Below, in pieces: positions 43,957-51,282 of a stretch of 64,000 nucleotides of DNA. Position 1 is the first letter of the stretch, and every line of letters starts with the position of its first letter. The notes under the pieces were generated by a model. The model searched no databases and was not told the origin of the DNA. It was given only the letters and a program-made list of their open reading frames with translations. The DNA comes from Oribacterium sp. KHPX15 (GTDB lineage: Bacteria; Bacillota; Clostridia; Lachnospirales; Lachnospiraceae), in contig NZ_FNRG01000008.1 of assembly GCF_900107835.1 (NCBI RefSeq), positions 54,060-118,059 on the forward strand. Reading direction: 5' to 3'. The position numbers and the translations under genes are program-made.

Positions 43957-44493
43957 ATGAGCATTACAAAAGATGAACTTGTTGAATCTTATGGAACAGG
44001 CAATGCGAAAGAAAGATTTGATCTGATTTACGAGAACTACTCTGTGTTCCCGCAGCTGGTTGATTGTTTTGAAATCGGGCTGTTCAACACAATCCTTAAT
44101 GAGAAGGAATACAACAGAAGAGCCAAGAACAGTGCTGATCTCGGAGTAAGAGTCCAGACAAGCAATAAAAGCGATCCTACAGCAAAGATGGCTGTTGAGA
44201 GGGTGATGATCCGTGAGGCAATAGAACGATGTGATACGGATGGTGGGATCCTCAAGGACACGGATAATCCTGAAAAACATAAAAAGGATATATGGACGAT
44301 AGCCATGATGCGCAGGGAATACGAAGTGTTTGATTCATTTCTGAATGCGCTCAAAGGTGATGAGTATCAGATTAATCTGACTTGTAACGATCAAGTATTT
44401 CTTCAAGCTTTGTCCAGTTTAGGCATCGGCGTTTCACAAAACCACTGGTTTTCTTCTGATGAACCATTCGATAAAGCTTATTTGCTTTGTTAA
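43957..44493 (+). CDS. Unknown protein overlapping the toxin gene
   Basis: This 178-residue frame starts behind an AGGAGG site and encodes a soluble, charged protein (KNSADLGVRVQTSNKSDPTA; VMIREAIERCDTDGG; WTIAMMRREYEVFDSFLNAL) with the look of a small phage-type regulator. The last ~40 codons run antisense through the 3' end of the toxin gene, so the original C terminus may have been replaced when the toxin-antitoxin locus arrived. The ribosome site can be masked by a hairpin (ACCTCC/GGAGGT). Function unknown. Confidence 0.6.
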   Translation: MSITKDELVESYGTGNAKERFDLIYENYSVFPQLVDCFEIGLFNTILNEKEYNRRAKNSADLGVRVQTSNKSDPTAKMAVERVMIREAIERCDTDGGILKDTDNPEKHKKDIWTIAMMRREYEVFDSFLNALKGDEYQINLTCNDQVFLQALSSLGIGVSQNHWFSSDEPFDKAYLLC

Positions 44494-44902
44494 CTATAAC
44501 TTCATGATTCTGACGGCAGAATGTCAACTGGTCACTTATGAGCTCTTTATAATGCTGAACTGCAGAATTGTCGTTTTTACGTATTTGAGGATGAATCTTT
44601 TTTACAACATCGGGACGGACGGGAATCATATTGTTGAAATCCAAAACACCAATAAGCTTTCCTTCTGAATCAAGAATACGATGAAAATCGAGACCATTTT
44701 TCATAGATTCGTGTTTTGATTTTGGGGAACTTAAAGGAACACAGTATTGACGCTCATTAAGCATGACTATCAAACCTACGAATGGACGATTATCTTTACC
44801 TGCTTGTGGTGAAACAGAGAATACTCTGTCATCGCCCTGATTATGCATATTACGGATTAGTTTCATATCCACAGTATAAAAAGATAGCTGCTCTTGTTTC
44901 AT
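44372..44902 (-). CDS. Type III toxin, ToxN/AbiQ-like endoribonuclease
   Basis: This 176-residue protein has the ToxN/AbiQ pattern: LSFYTVDMKLIRNMHNQGDD at the N terminus, NRPFVGLIVMLNERQYCVPLSSPKSKH (the conserved core with the Ser/Lys-rich active region) and LGVLDFNNMIPV. Family members cut RNA and are held inactive by a repeated antitoxin RNA encoded upstream; several block phage growth. The start follows GGAGG at the 5' end of the gene; a longer frame (to 45058) would translate the RNA repeats and is rejected. A hairpin lies between repeats and gene, as in known type III loci. Confidence 0.9.
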   Translation of the reverse strand: MKQEQLSFYTVDMKLIRNMHNQGDDRVFSVSPQAGKDNRPFVGLIVMLNERQYCVPLSSPKSKHESMKNGLDFHRILDSEGKLIGVLDFNNMIPVRPDVVKKIHPQIRKNDNSAVQHYKELISDQLTFCRQNHEVIVNKANKLYRMVHQKKTSGFVKRRCLNWTKLEEILDRYKSD

Positions 44903-44919
44903 TAAGTCCTCCAAACTTA

Positions 44920-44945
44920 AAGGACTGCTCCGAAGAACAGTCCTT
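44920..44945 (-). terminator. Hairpin between antitoxin RNA and toxin
   Basis: AAGGACTGTTC/GAGCAGTCCTT form an 11-bp stem with a TTCG tetraloop on the minus strand. In type III systems such a leaky terminator sets the RNA:toxin ratio. Confidence 0.85.
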
Positions 44946-45093
44946 TTCAACTGCCACTTTGATAGCTGGGCTATCCGGTAGGCCGCTCCGACTTTTAACA
45001 ACTGCCACTTCGATAGCTGGGCTATCCGGTAGGCCGCTCCGACTCTTACAAACGCCACTTTGATGAATGACCATCTAGCAGGCCGCTCTACGT
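44946..45093 (-). ncRNA. Type III antitoxin RNA repeats
   Basis: Read on the minus strand, about 2.8 tandem units of 49-51 bases carry AGTCGGAGCGGCCTACCGG and AGCTATC(G/A)AAGTGGCAGTTG. The two downstream units are nearly identical; the first is diverged. They lie between a promoter and the toxin hairpin, the position of ToxI/AntiQ RNAs. Each unit would fold into a pseudoknot that binds one toxin molecule (family knowledge). Confidence 0.85.
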
Positions 45094-45100
45094 ACCAATG

Positions 45101-45129
45101 AGTTTAAGCGAAAACAATTAAAAATTCAA
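45101..45129 (-). promoter_or_regulatory. Promoter of the type III locus
   Basis: Minus-strand -35 TTGAAT (45124-45129), 17-base spacer, -10 TAAACT (45101-45106). The predicted start falls near 45094, at the first repeat. Confidence 0.7.
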
Positions 45130-45467
45130 TGTATTCAATAAAAAAAGAAATTAACTTTTTGTAAAAACAGTAACCTTAATGTCACATGACAAAACACATA
45201 CATTGGGCGGCAGTGATGCCGCTCCGTTTTGATGAAACGGAGGAAATCATGCTTTCATAGTAGCCACACATACTGATAAAGCCCATGTTCACAGTGACTG
45301 GCACCTATGATTTCGGTGCCCCAAAAGTTCTCCATTGGTGCATCTTTTCAATGGATTTTGGACGTGTTATATTTACAATGGGTCAAGCGAACGGAACACA
45401 GCACCGGTTGCAAAGCCCATTTTCTTTTGCAAAAGAATAAAGGTATTTTAAGCGTCAGCATACAATT

Positions 45468-45599
45468 AAGAAAGTTGAAGCCAATATAAAAGAGCTTGAA
45501 GATGAAAAATGCTCGCTGGATAAGGATACGATAAAGAACTCAAAAGAGTGTCTTAAGTACTTGGGTAAGTGCAAGGCTGAGCTGGATAAGTTGGTTTAG
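45468..45599 (+). pseudogene. 3' gene fragment, coiled-coil C terminus
   Basis: About 43 codons reading KKVEANIKELEDEKCSLDKD and ending CKAELDKLV look like the tail of a longer helical protein whose 5' part is absent. The rest of 45130-45641 shows only short inverted repeats (for example CTCCGTTT/AAACGGAG near 45220) and no gene. Confidence 0.45.
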
Positions 45600-45656
45600 T
45601 AATGAGATTTTAAAGGGATTAAGCATATTTAAGGCAGAATAATGAGGGGCAGAGAG

Positions 45657-46253
45657 ATGATTGAAAAAATGAAATGGCTCAGGGAGCCTGAGGATTATAA
45701 AATCACAGAAAAGTGCATTGAGGTAACAACGATGCCGTACACAGATTTGTGGCAGAGAACCTACTATCATTTTAGGAATGACAATGCTCCTGTTTTGCAG
45801 ATGGAAACAGATGATAAATTCTTCTCCTTTATAGTAAAGACAGACTTTACCGACAGCCATCATCGTTTTGATCAGTGCGGAATTGTCATGTATCTTGATT
45901 CAGAGAACTGGCTTAAGGCTTCTGTTGAGTATGAAAATGATAAGTTTCAGCATCTTGGCTCTGTTGTTACAAACCACGGATATTCTGATTGGGCAACTAC
46001 GGCTATTCCAGCTGATGTAAAGCAGATGTGGTATAGATTTAGCAGGAGAGAAGATGATTACTGTATTGAGTGTTCCTACGATGGAAAAGATTTTTCTCAA
46101 ATGAGAGTCTGCCATATGTGGGAAGGAGCCGGAACGATTTCCTTTGGAACCTATGCGTGCAGTCCGGAAGATTCCAGCTTTAAGGCCGTATTTACAGATA
46201 TGCAAATAACAGATTGCGCATGGAAGGCTCATGATGGTCAGCAGCCGGACTAA
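45657..46253 (+). CDS. DUF1349 concanavalin-like protein
   Basis: This 198-residue protein fits DUF1349, a concanavalin-A-like beta-sandwich: DLWQRTYYHFRNDNAPVLQM, DQCGIVMYLDSENWLKASVE, SDWATTAIP and GTISFGTYACSP are typical. Members may bind or cleave carbohydrate, but most are uncharacterised and intracellular. There is no signal peptide. A Met 15 bases earlier is possible. Confidence 0.85.
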   Translation: MIEKMKWLREPEDYKITEKCIEVTTMPYTDLWQRTYYHFRNDNAPVLQMETDDKFFSFIVKTDFTDSHHRFDQCGIVMYLDSENWLKASVEYENDKFQHLGSVVTNHGYSDWATTAIPADVKQMWYRFSRREDDYCIECSYDGKDFSQMRVCHMWEGAGTISFGTYACSPEDSSFKAVFTDMQITDCAWKAHDGQQPD

Positions 46254-46285
46254 TAATGTGTGAGATTATAGCAGGAGGTGTTTTG

Positions 46286-46406
46286 ATGGCATCCATAAGA
46301 GATGATGTATCCAAGTACATAAAGAATAAATACAAGGCATGGCATTTATAATATGCTTGAAAGAAATAAGGAGTTAATGAAGATACTTGATGGATTTGAT
46401 AGTTAA
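46286..46406 (+). pseudogene. Short broken gene
   Basis: A GCAGGAGG site precedes an ATG that opens a 21-codon frame (MASIRDDVSKYIKNK...), followed one frame over by NMLERNKELMKILDGFDS and a stop. A small gene with a frameshift is likely; family unknown. Confidence 0.35.
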
Positions 46407-46480
46407 GCATTTTAATGAGCTCAGTACCACAGAGCTTTGGATAATACGAACATCTTCCTTTTAGAGTGGAGAATGATTAT

Positions 46481-46846
46481 ATGGAATTAAAGAAGATACA
46501 CTATGATTTTACAGTATGTAAATTGAAACAAGATTCAGATATAGATGTCACAAAGAGTTTTTATTTTGTTGGGAAAACGGATGAGGAGATATCTTTAGTA
46601 TGTAAGACAGAGGATGCTCCTGCCAATACTTTGGAAAGGGACGATGGATGGAGAGCATTTCGGATACAGGGAGTTCTGGATTTCTCTCTTATTGGAATTC
46701 TTTCAAAGATTTCAGGCATATTGGCTGATAATAAGATAGGGATATTCGCAGTATCGACCTATAATACAGATTATATCCTGACTAAAGCTGATAATTTTGA
46801 CAGAGCATTATCGGTACTTGAAGCGGCTGGATATAAAGTGATTTGA
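46481..46846 (+). CDS. ACT-domain protein
   Basis: This 121-residue protein resembles tandem ACT (CASTOR-type, ACT_7) regulators: a first beta-rich part with SLVCKTEDAP and GWRAFRIQGVLDFSLIGILS, then SGILADNKIGIFAVSTYNTDYIL, the ligand-binding ACT pattern. Such proteins sense amino acids. It overlaps or abuts the flavoprotein gene downstream. I prefer the ATG at 46481 over a GTG at 46466. Confidence 0.85.
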   Translation: MELKKIHYDFTVCKLKQDSDIDVTKSFYFVGKTDEEISLVCKTEDAPANTLERDDGWRAFRIQGVLDFSLIGILSKISGILADNKIGIFAVSTYNTDYILTKADNFDRALSVLEAAGYKVI

Positions 46847-46863
46847 TCATGTTAGGAGGAACT

Positions 46864-47496
46864 ATGAAAACTATCATTTTAAATGGAAGCCCAAGAAAAA
46901 ACTGGAATACAGCAGAAATGCTTAAGTCAGTGCAGAAGGGTGCTGAGTCAGTTGGTGCAGAGACGGAATACATTGATTTATACAGCTTGAACTATACCGG
47001 ATGTAGAAGCTGTATGGCCTGCAAACGCAAGGATATAGAAAGATGCCACTGCTTTTGGAAGGATGATTTGTCTCCTGTTATAGATAAGATATTTTCAGCA
47101 GATGCAATGTTTATAGGTTCTCCGATTTATCTTGGAGATATCACCAGCCAGGTTCATGCATTGATTGAAAGGCTACATTTTTGTGATTTGTCATACGATG
47201 ATTATTCTAACTATTTTAAGGGAAAGGTGAATGTAGGAGTAGTGCTTACTATGAATGCTCCAAAAGCCTTTTATGAAAGCGCATATAAGGCTCAGATGGA
47301 GAGACAAATGGAAGCATTTAAAGCGCTTAATGGAACTGTCGAAATATATCCTTGCTGTGATACTTTGCAGGTAGCAGACTATAGCAAGTTTAATATGGCA
47401 GGCTTTAGTGAAGAACATAAGAAAGAAATGCGAGAGAAGCAGTTTCCAGCAGATCTCGATATGGCTTTTCAAATGGGAGCAAGACTTTCAAAATAA
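46864..47496 (+). CDS. NAD(P)H-dependent FMN reductase / flavoprotein
   Basis: This 210-residue flavodoxin-fold protein has ILNGSPRKNWNTAEML (phosphate-binding loop), CRSCMACKRKDIERCHCF (a Cys cluster seen in iron-sulfur flavoproteins) and GSPIYLGDITSQVHALIER. It probably reduces quinones or similar acceptors, possibly with an Fe-S centre. A TAGGAGGA site precedes the start. Confidence 0.88.
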   Translation: MKTIILNGSPRKNWNTAEMLKSVQKGAESVGAETEYIDLYSLNYTGCRSCMACKRKDIERCHCFWKDDLSPVIDKIFSADAMFIGSPIYLGDITSQVHALIERLHFCDLSYDDYSNYFKGKVNVGVVLTMNAPKAFYESAYKAQMERQMEAFKALNGTVEIYPCCDTLQVADYSKFNMAGFSEEHKKEMREKQFPADLDMAFQMGARLSK

Positions 47497-47677
47497 TAAA
47501 AAAGGCAATCAGCACCATATTTCTGCAGGACATATAAAGTCTATCACGGTTTTATATACAGCTGAAATAGAGCTTCGCCCTGTTATCGGAGGTGTAATCA
47601 AAAGACAATTCGATGCCGAAACGGGGACAGGTTTTTGGGATTTTGGAAATGATAAAAAGTAAATAGGTGATGGGAAA

Positions 47678-47722
47678 AGGAGCAATGGTATTTAGAAATA
47701 AAACCCCATTGCTCCTTTTTTC
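47678..47722 (+). terminator. Terminator after the flavoprotein region
   Basis: AAAGGAGCAATGG and CCATTGCTCCTTT form a 13-bp stem followed by TTTT. The gap 47497-47677 holds an unassigned 3' gene fragment (frame ending FGNDKK). Confidence 0.88.
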
Positions 47723-47742
47723 TACAAGTTTTTTTTATAATC

Positions 47743-48239
47743 CAGGCCCCATTCCTCCATCCGTATTTCTGGAGACTTCTGTCTTTGATGAAGGAGCATG
47801 ATATCAGGTTCACTATCATGGGGAATCCTTTTTACTTAAACGATCAGGTCTGCATGGAACTTAAAGGTTATGGATGCGAGAAGTATCAGCTTTCCATTGA
47901 TGGTCTGAGAGAAACACATGACTGGTTCAGAAAACCTGGTTCTTTTGACTGTACACTTGAAAAGATTGAATGTATCAATAAGGCGGGCATCCGCAGTGTC
48001 ATCATGACTACGGTTTCAAAGACAAACCGTATGGAGGTTCCGGGAATCATTGATGAAGTAGTTAAGGCAGGTGCAAATGTATTCGCTTTTTCAAGATATG
48101 TGCCGAGTGGCTGTGAACTGGATGCATCTATGACCGCACAGGAATATAGAGAACTACTTGCCATATGTGATAAGAAATTCAAAGAATATGAAGCGAAGGG
48201 GTGCAAGACATACTTTAACAAGAAAGCAGACATTCAATC
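47743..48239 (+). pseudogene. Radical SAM protein, internal fragment
   Basis: The frame continues upstream of its first Met (APFLHPYFWRLLSLMKEHD) and contains CEKYQLSIDGLRETHDWFRK and TVSKTNRMEVPGIIDEV, the middle of a SPASM-type radical SAM enzyme. The N-terminal CxxxCxxC cluster and the C-terminal Cys region are missing. At 48237 the sequence switches, out of frame, into a nitroreductase. Confidence 0.75.
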
Positions 48240-48779
48240 AGAAAATATACGGACGAACAGATCAGTCGTGAGGATCTTGAGAAGATCCTTGAAGCGGGAA
48301 ATTTTGCTCCTAATGCAGGCGGCGGACAACGAAGCATGATGGTAGCACTGCATAACAGGGAACTGACAAGAAAGCTTGGTGTCATGAATCTTGCGAAGTT
48401 TAACAGAGGGAACCTGGTAGGTTCTTATGTATCTAAGGAGCAGCCGAGTGTCATTGATGATCCCACCATGTAGGATGGATTCTATGGAGCACCTACAGTG
48501 ATTGCAATCTTTGCCCAGGGTAATTTCCTGTTTAAGACCGCGGATGCTTTCTGCATGGCTGAAAATATCGTGCTGCAGGCTACGGAACTGGGTATTGCCT
48601 CTTGTATCATCTCCAGGGGTGAAGAAACGTTTGACAGTGAAGAAGGCCGGGCGCTCATGAAAGAATGGGGCGTTCCCGATAATTATATATGTCAGGCTTT
48701 TGTGATACTCGGTTATATCGACGGGGAACAACCCATCAGCAAACCGAGAAAGCCTGGGAGAGTACAGATCATTGAGTAA
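48237..48779 (+). pseudogene. Nitroreductase with premature stop
   Basis: RKYTDEQISREDLEKILEAG and NFAPNAGGGQ start a nitroreductase (FMN-binding) frame without its first residues. An in-frame TAG at 48471-48473 interrupts it; the same frame resumes with DGFYGAPTVIAIFAQGN and AENIVLQATELGIASCII. Both the lost 5' end and the stop mark it as non-functional, unless the TAG is read through. Confidence 0.8.
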
Positions 48780-48791
48780 GAAGGTGATGGT

Positions 48792-49151
48792 ATGGAACAG
48801 GCTAAAAAAACCGTAAGAAAAGATGATCTTCTCTTTTGCGGGGCACCACATCTTTTTATTGCGCATGAAAAGAGTGAAGGAAAGTGGGCTGAAGATGCAA
48901 AAGTCAACTGTAACATTGCTACAGCATATTTTGAGCTTCTGTGCAATGCGCATGGTCTTGGGACTGCGATTATGAGTTATCCAGCTGAAGTATTAAACGA
49001 ACTTGCTCCGGATGCAAGGCAGATGCTGGGTGTTCCTAAGAATCATTATATGGGACTTATCATTGGCTTTGGATATCCTGAAACGACATATGCTCGTGGA
49101 GTTCAGAAAGAGCGCGGTAGAAAAATACATCGTTATAGCAGTAGTATATGA
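48792..49151 (+). pseudogene. Second nitroreductase fragment
   Basis: This 119-residue frame (MEQAKKTVRKDDLLFCGAPH, NIATAYFELLCNAHGLGTAI, PKNHYMGLIIGFGYPET) is the C-terminal two-thirds of a different nitroreductase, possibly originally with an N-terminal ferredoxin domain. A ribosome-like AAGGTGATG lies before the Met, so a short protein might be made. Confidence 0.65.
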
Positions 49152-49319
49152 TAGGTATAGAAGCTTCAATTGTGCAATTGAATTTTTTGCCGGATTTCAT
49201 ATTTCCTCCTCACAGTATCAAAAATGATAGTATCTATCTATTTTTAGAGTACTTGTACAGAACAATGATATGCCCTAAAATATAGCAAATCTATTTTCAT
49301 GTCAATGGGAGCGAAGTCA

Positions 49320-50015
49320 ATGAAAGAGTTTCGTTTTGCAGTCAAAAATACGATTCCTATTTTTTTTACTTATCTGTTCATCGGTATTGCGTTCGGCATA
49401 CTGATGAGCGATGCCGGTTATAGCATTTTGCTCACCACTGCTTCCAGCTTGTTTATTTTTGCCGGATCAATGCAGATTGTGATGGTTCCAATGATGACTT
49501 CTGGTGCATCCCTGCCCTCACTTGCGTTTATGGCTTTCTTCATCAATGCCCGTCATATTTTTTATGGCATCGGTTTTATCGAGAAATTCCGCAGAATGGG
49601 CTGGCGTTATCCGTATATGATCCTGACTCTGACCGATGAAACATACTCTGTTCTCTGTTCTGTAAAGTATGAGGCAAACCTTGATGAAGATAGGGCCGCG
49701 TTCATGATTGCCATGCTTGACCATTTATACTGGGTATTCGGATCTTTCATAGGCGCCTGTGCCGGACAATTCCTGCAATTTGATATGAGTGGGATTGATT
49801 TTTCCGCTACAGCATTTTTTTTGATTGTAGTCGTTAACCAATGGCAGCAGTATCGTTCCAAATTACCTTTCTTAACGGCGGCTGTCTGTGCGCTAGGATT
49901 TTACCTCTTGCTCGGAAAAGAGTATTTCCTGATTCCCACCATGATTAGCTGTCTTATCGCACTGATACTGCTCCGCAGACCCATTGAAATAAAGGAGGGC
50001 ATCCCGAATGAATAA
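49320..50015 (+). CDS. azlC: AzlC family branched-chain amino acid exporter, large subunit
   Basis: This 231-residue membrane protein has about six hydrophobic segments and the AzlC landmarks IPIFFTYLFIGIAFGILMSDAG, FAGSMQIVMVPMM, INARHIFYG and LTDETYSV. With AzlD it exports branched-chain amino acids or analogues. I chose the Met at 49320. It overlaps azlD by eight bases. Confidence 0.9.
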   Translation: MKEFRFAVKNTIPIFFTYLFIGIAFGILMSDAGYSILLTTASSLFIFAGSMQIVMVPMMTSGASLPSLAFMAFFINARHIFYGIGFIEKFRRMGWRYPYMILTLTDETYSVLCSVKYEANLDEDRAAFMIAMLDHLYWVFGSFIGACAGQFLQFDMSGIDFSATAFFLIVVVNQWQQYRSKLPFLTAAVCALGFYLLLGKEYFLIPTMISCLIALILLRRPIEIKEGIPNE

Positions 50016-50331
50016 TACGGCTTATCTGATTGCAGTCATTTCCGTTATTACAATTGTCACGTGGATTCTTCGTGCCTTCCCGTTCTTGCTATTCGGCAGC
50101 AGACCGTTGCCTAAAACGATACAGTATCTAGGCAGTGTGCTTCCTCCCGCAATTATGATGGTACTTGTATTTTATTGTCTTCGGAATATGAACATCGGAC
50201 AGTTTCCATACGGGATTCCGGAACTCATCGCCTGTACATTAATTGTCATTCTGCAACTCATAAGGAAAAACATGTATTTATCTATCATTGCCGGAACTGC
50301 TTGTTATATGGTATTAATTCGTGTTGTTTAA
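50008..50331 (+). CDS. azlD: AzlD family branched-chain amino acid exporter, small subunit
   Basis: This 107-residue protein has four hydrophobic helices with the family's TWILRAFPFLLFG and YLGSVLPPAIMMVLVFYCL. It partners AzlC. A GGAGGG site lies inside the end of azlC. Confidence 0.9.
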   Translation: MNNTAYLIAVISVITIVTWILRAFPFLLFGSRPLPKTIQYLGSVLPPAIMMVLVFYCLRNMNIGQFPYGIPELIACTLIVILQLIRKNMYLSIIAGTACYMVLIRVV

Positions 50332-50453
50332 GTAAATTATAGTATAGCCTCGATATTTTTATACAAGAAAAATTGCAGCTATACACTTTAAGATCGCAAA
50401 GCTGTGTCTTTGTCCGTTTGGGGCAAATATCGTGAATATAGGTTAACAATACA

Positions 50454-50498
50454 AGCCGTTAGAACCGGACATCACCGGTTACTGACGGCTTTTTTCAA
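50454..50498 (+). terminator. Terminator downstream of azlCD
   Basis: AAGCCGT-TAGAACCGG pairs with CCGGTTAC-TGACGGCTT, followed by TTTTTTC. A strong bipartite hairpin. Confidence 0.88.
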
Positions 50499-50612
50499 TT
50501 ATTAAATGATTATAAACTTGTTATAGATGTGCATTTTTTTGTTTTGAGTACGAGTAGAATTAAGATATAGAAGCAAGAGATAAGTCGATATTTAGAATAG
50601 GCAGGTATTTAT

Positions 50613-50750
50613 ATGGATGACGATGATGAGTTATTTGATTTATTTATGCTTGATAATATGCACCGAAATTCCGGTGGTTGCCTTTCATGTTTGATCTTAA
50701 TGATCATGCCGGTAGTGCTGATCGTAAGCATTATCCAGGCTATATGTTAA
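50613..50750 (+). CDS. Small 45-residue membrane protein
   Basis: An acidic start (MDDDDELFDLFMLDNMHR) leads to one hydrophobic helix (CLSCLILMIMPVVLIVSIIQ) and a terminal Cys. It lies 12 bases before a second single-helix membrane protein, so the two may be co-expressed. The ribosome site (GCAGG) is modest. Confidence 0.55.
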   Translation: MDDDDELFDLFMLDNMHRNSGGCLSCLILMIMPVVLIVSIIQAIC

Positions 50751-50762
50751 GGGTTTAAAAAT

Positions 50763-51257
50763 ATGGATAAGAATTTTAATAGAGAAGATATCATTAGAAG
50801 GTTACGTGCCTTAGTTATCTTATTCACCATCATTCTTCTATACAATACTTTTCTAGTAAAGCATAACCATCAAAAGGATGAACAGATACAAAGAGAAAAG
50901 GAAATGGCGGAGATTCGCAGAAAAGAACGGGAATTGATCGAGTCAACAAGTGTAGACATTAGTCTTAAGGAAACTGAATCCGCCAAAAGTTATGAAATCA
51001 GTATGGTGACCGATAAATTGAGTGACGATGTTACAGAAGTTGAAGAAACAGAAGAGTATAAACCAACGGCAGATGTGAAATGGTTAAGAGAGCATGATCG
51101 ATCTGTATATACATACTCCTATGTCTATCCCGGAACCAAGAAGAGTTCTTCAAAAACACACAGAAGAGATGACTATATGGAGAACCTGGCCGAAGAGTAT
51201 ATGGATGCCGAGGGCCTGGACTATGATTCGGCGTATGAGGCGGCGGAAGAGGATTGA
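50763..51257 (+). CDS. Single-pass membrane protein of unknown function
   Basis: This 164-residue protein has a hydrophobic helix at residues ~14-30 (RALVILFTIILLYNTFLV), then a charged coiled-coil-like stretch (QKDEQIQREKEMAEIRRKER) and a Ser/Thr/Glu-rich tail. It is probably anchored in the membrane with most of it outside or inside as a stalk. No family is known. Confidence 0.6.
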   Translation: MDKNFNREDIIRRLRALVILFTIILLYNTFLVKHNHQKDEQIQREKEMAEIRRKERELIESTSVDISLKETESAKSYEISMVTDKLSDDVTEVEETEEYKPTADVKWLREHDRSVYTYSYVYPGTKKSSSKTHRRDDYMENLAEEYMDAEGLDYDSAYEAAEED

Positions 51258-51282
51258 TATTAATACTGAAAGTGAGACAGTT

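Noticed and set aside
44903..45058. N-terminal extension of the toxin containing two near-identical peptide repeats
   Set aside because: The repeats are those of the antitoxin RNA; a GGAGG site and the family start point to the Met at 44902.
29621..45130. Intact prophage
   Set aside because: Phage-like RNA-repair enzymes are present but no capsid, portal, terminase, tail or lysis genes were found.
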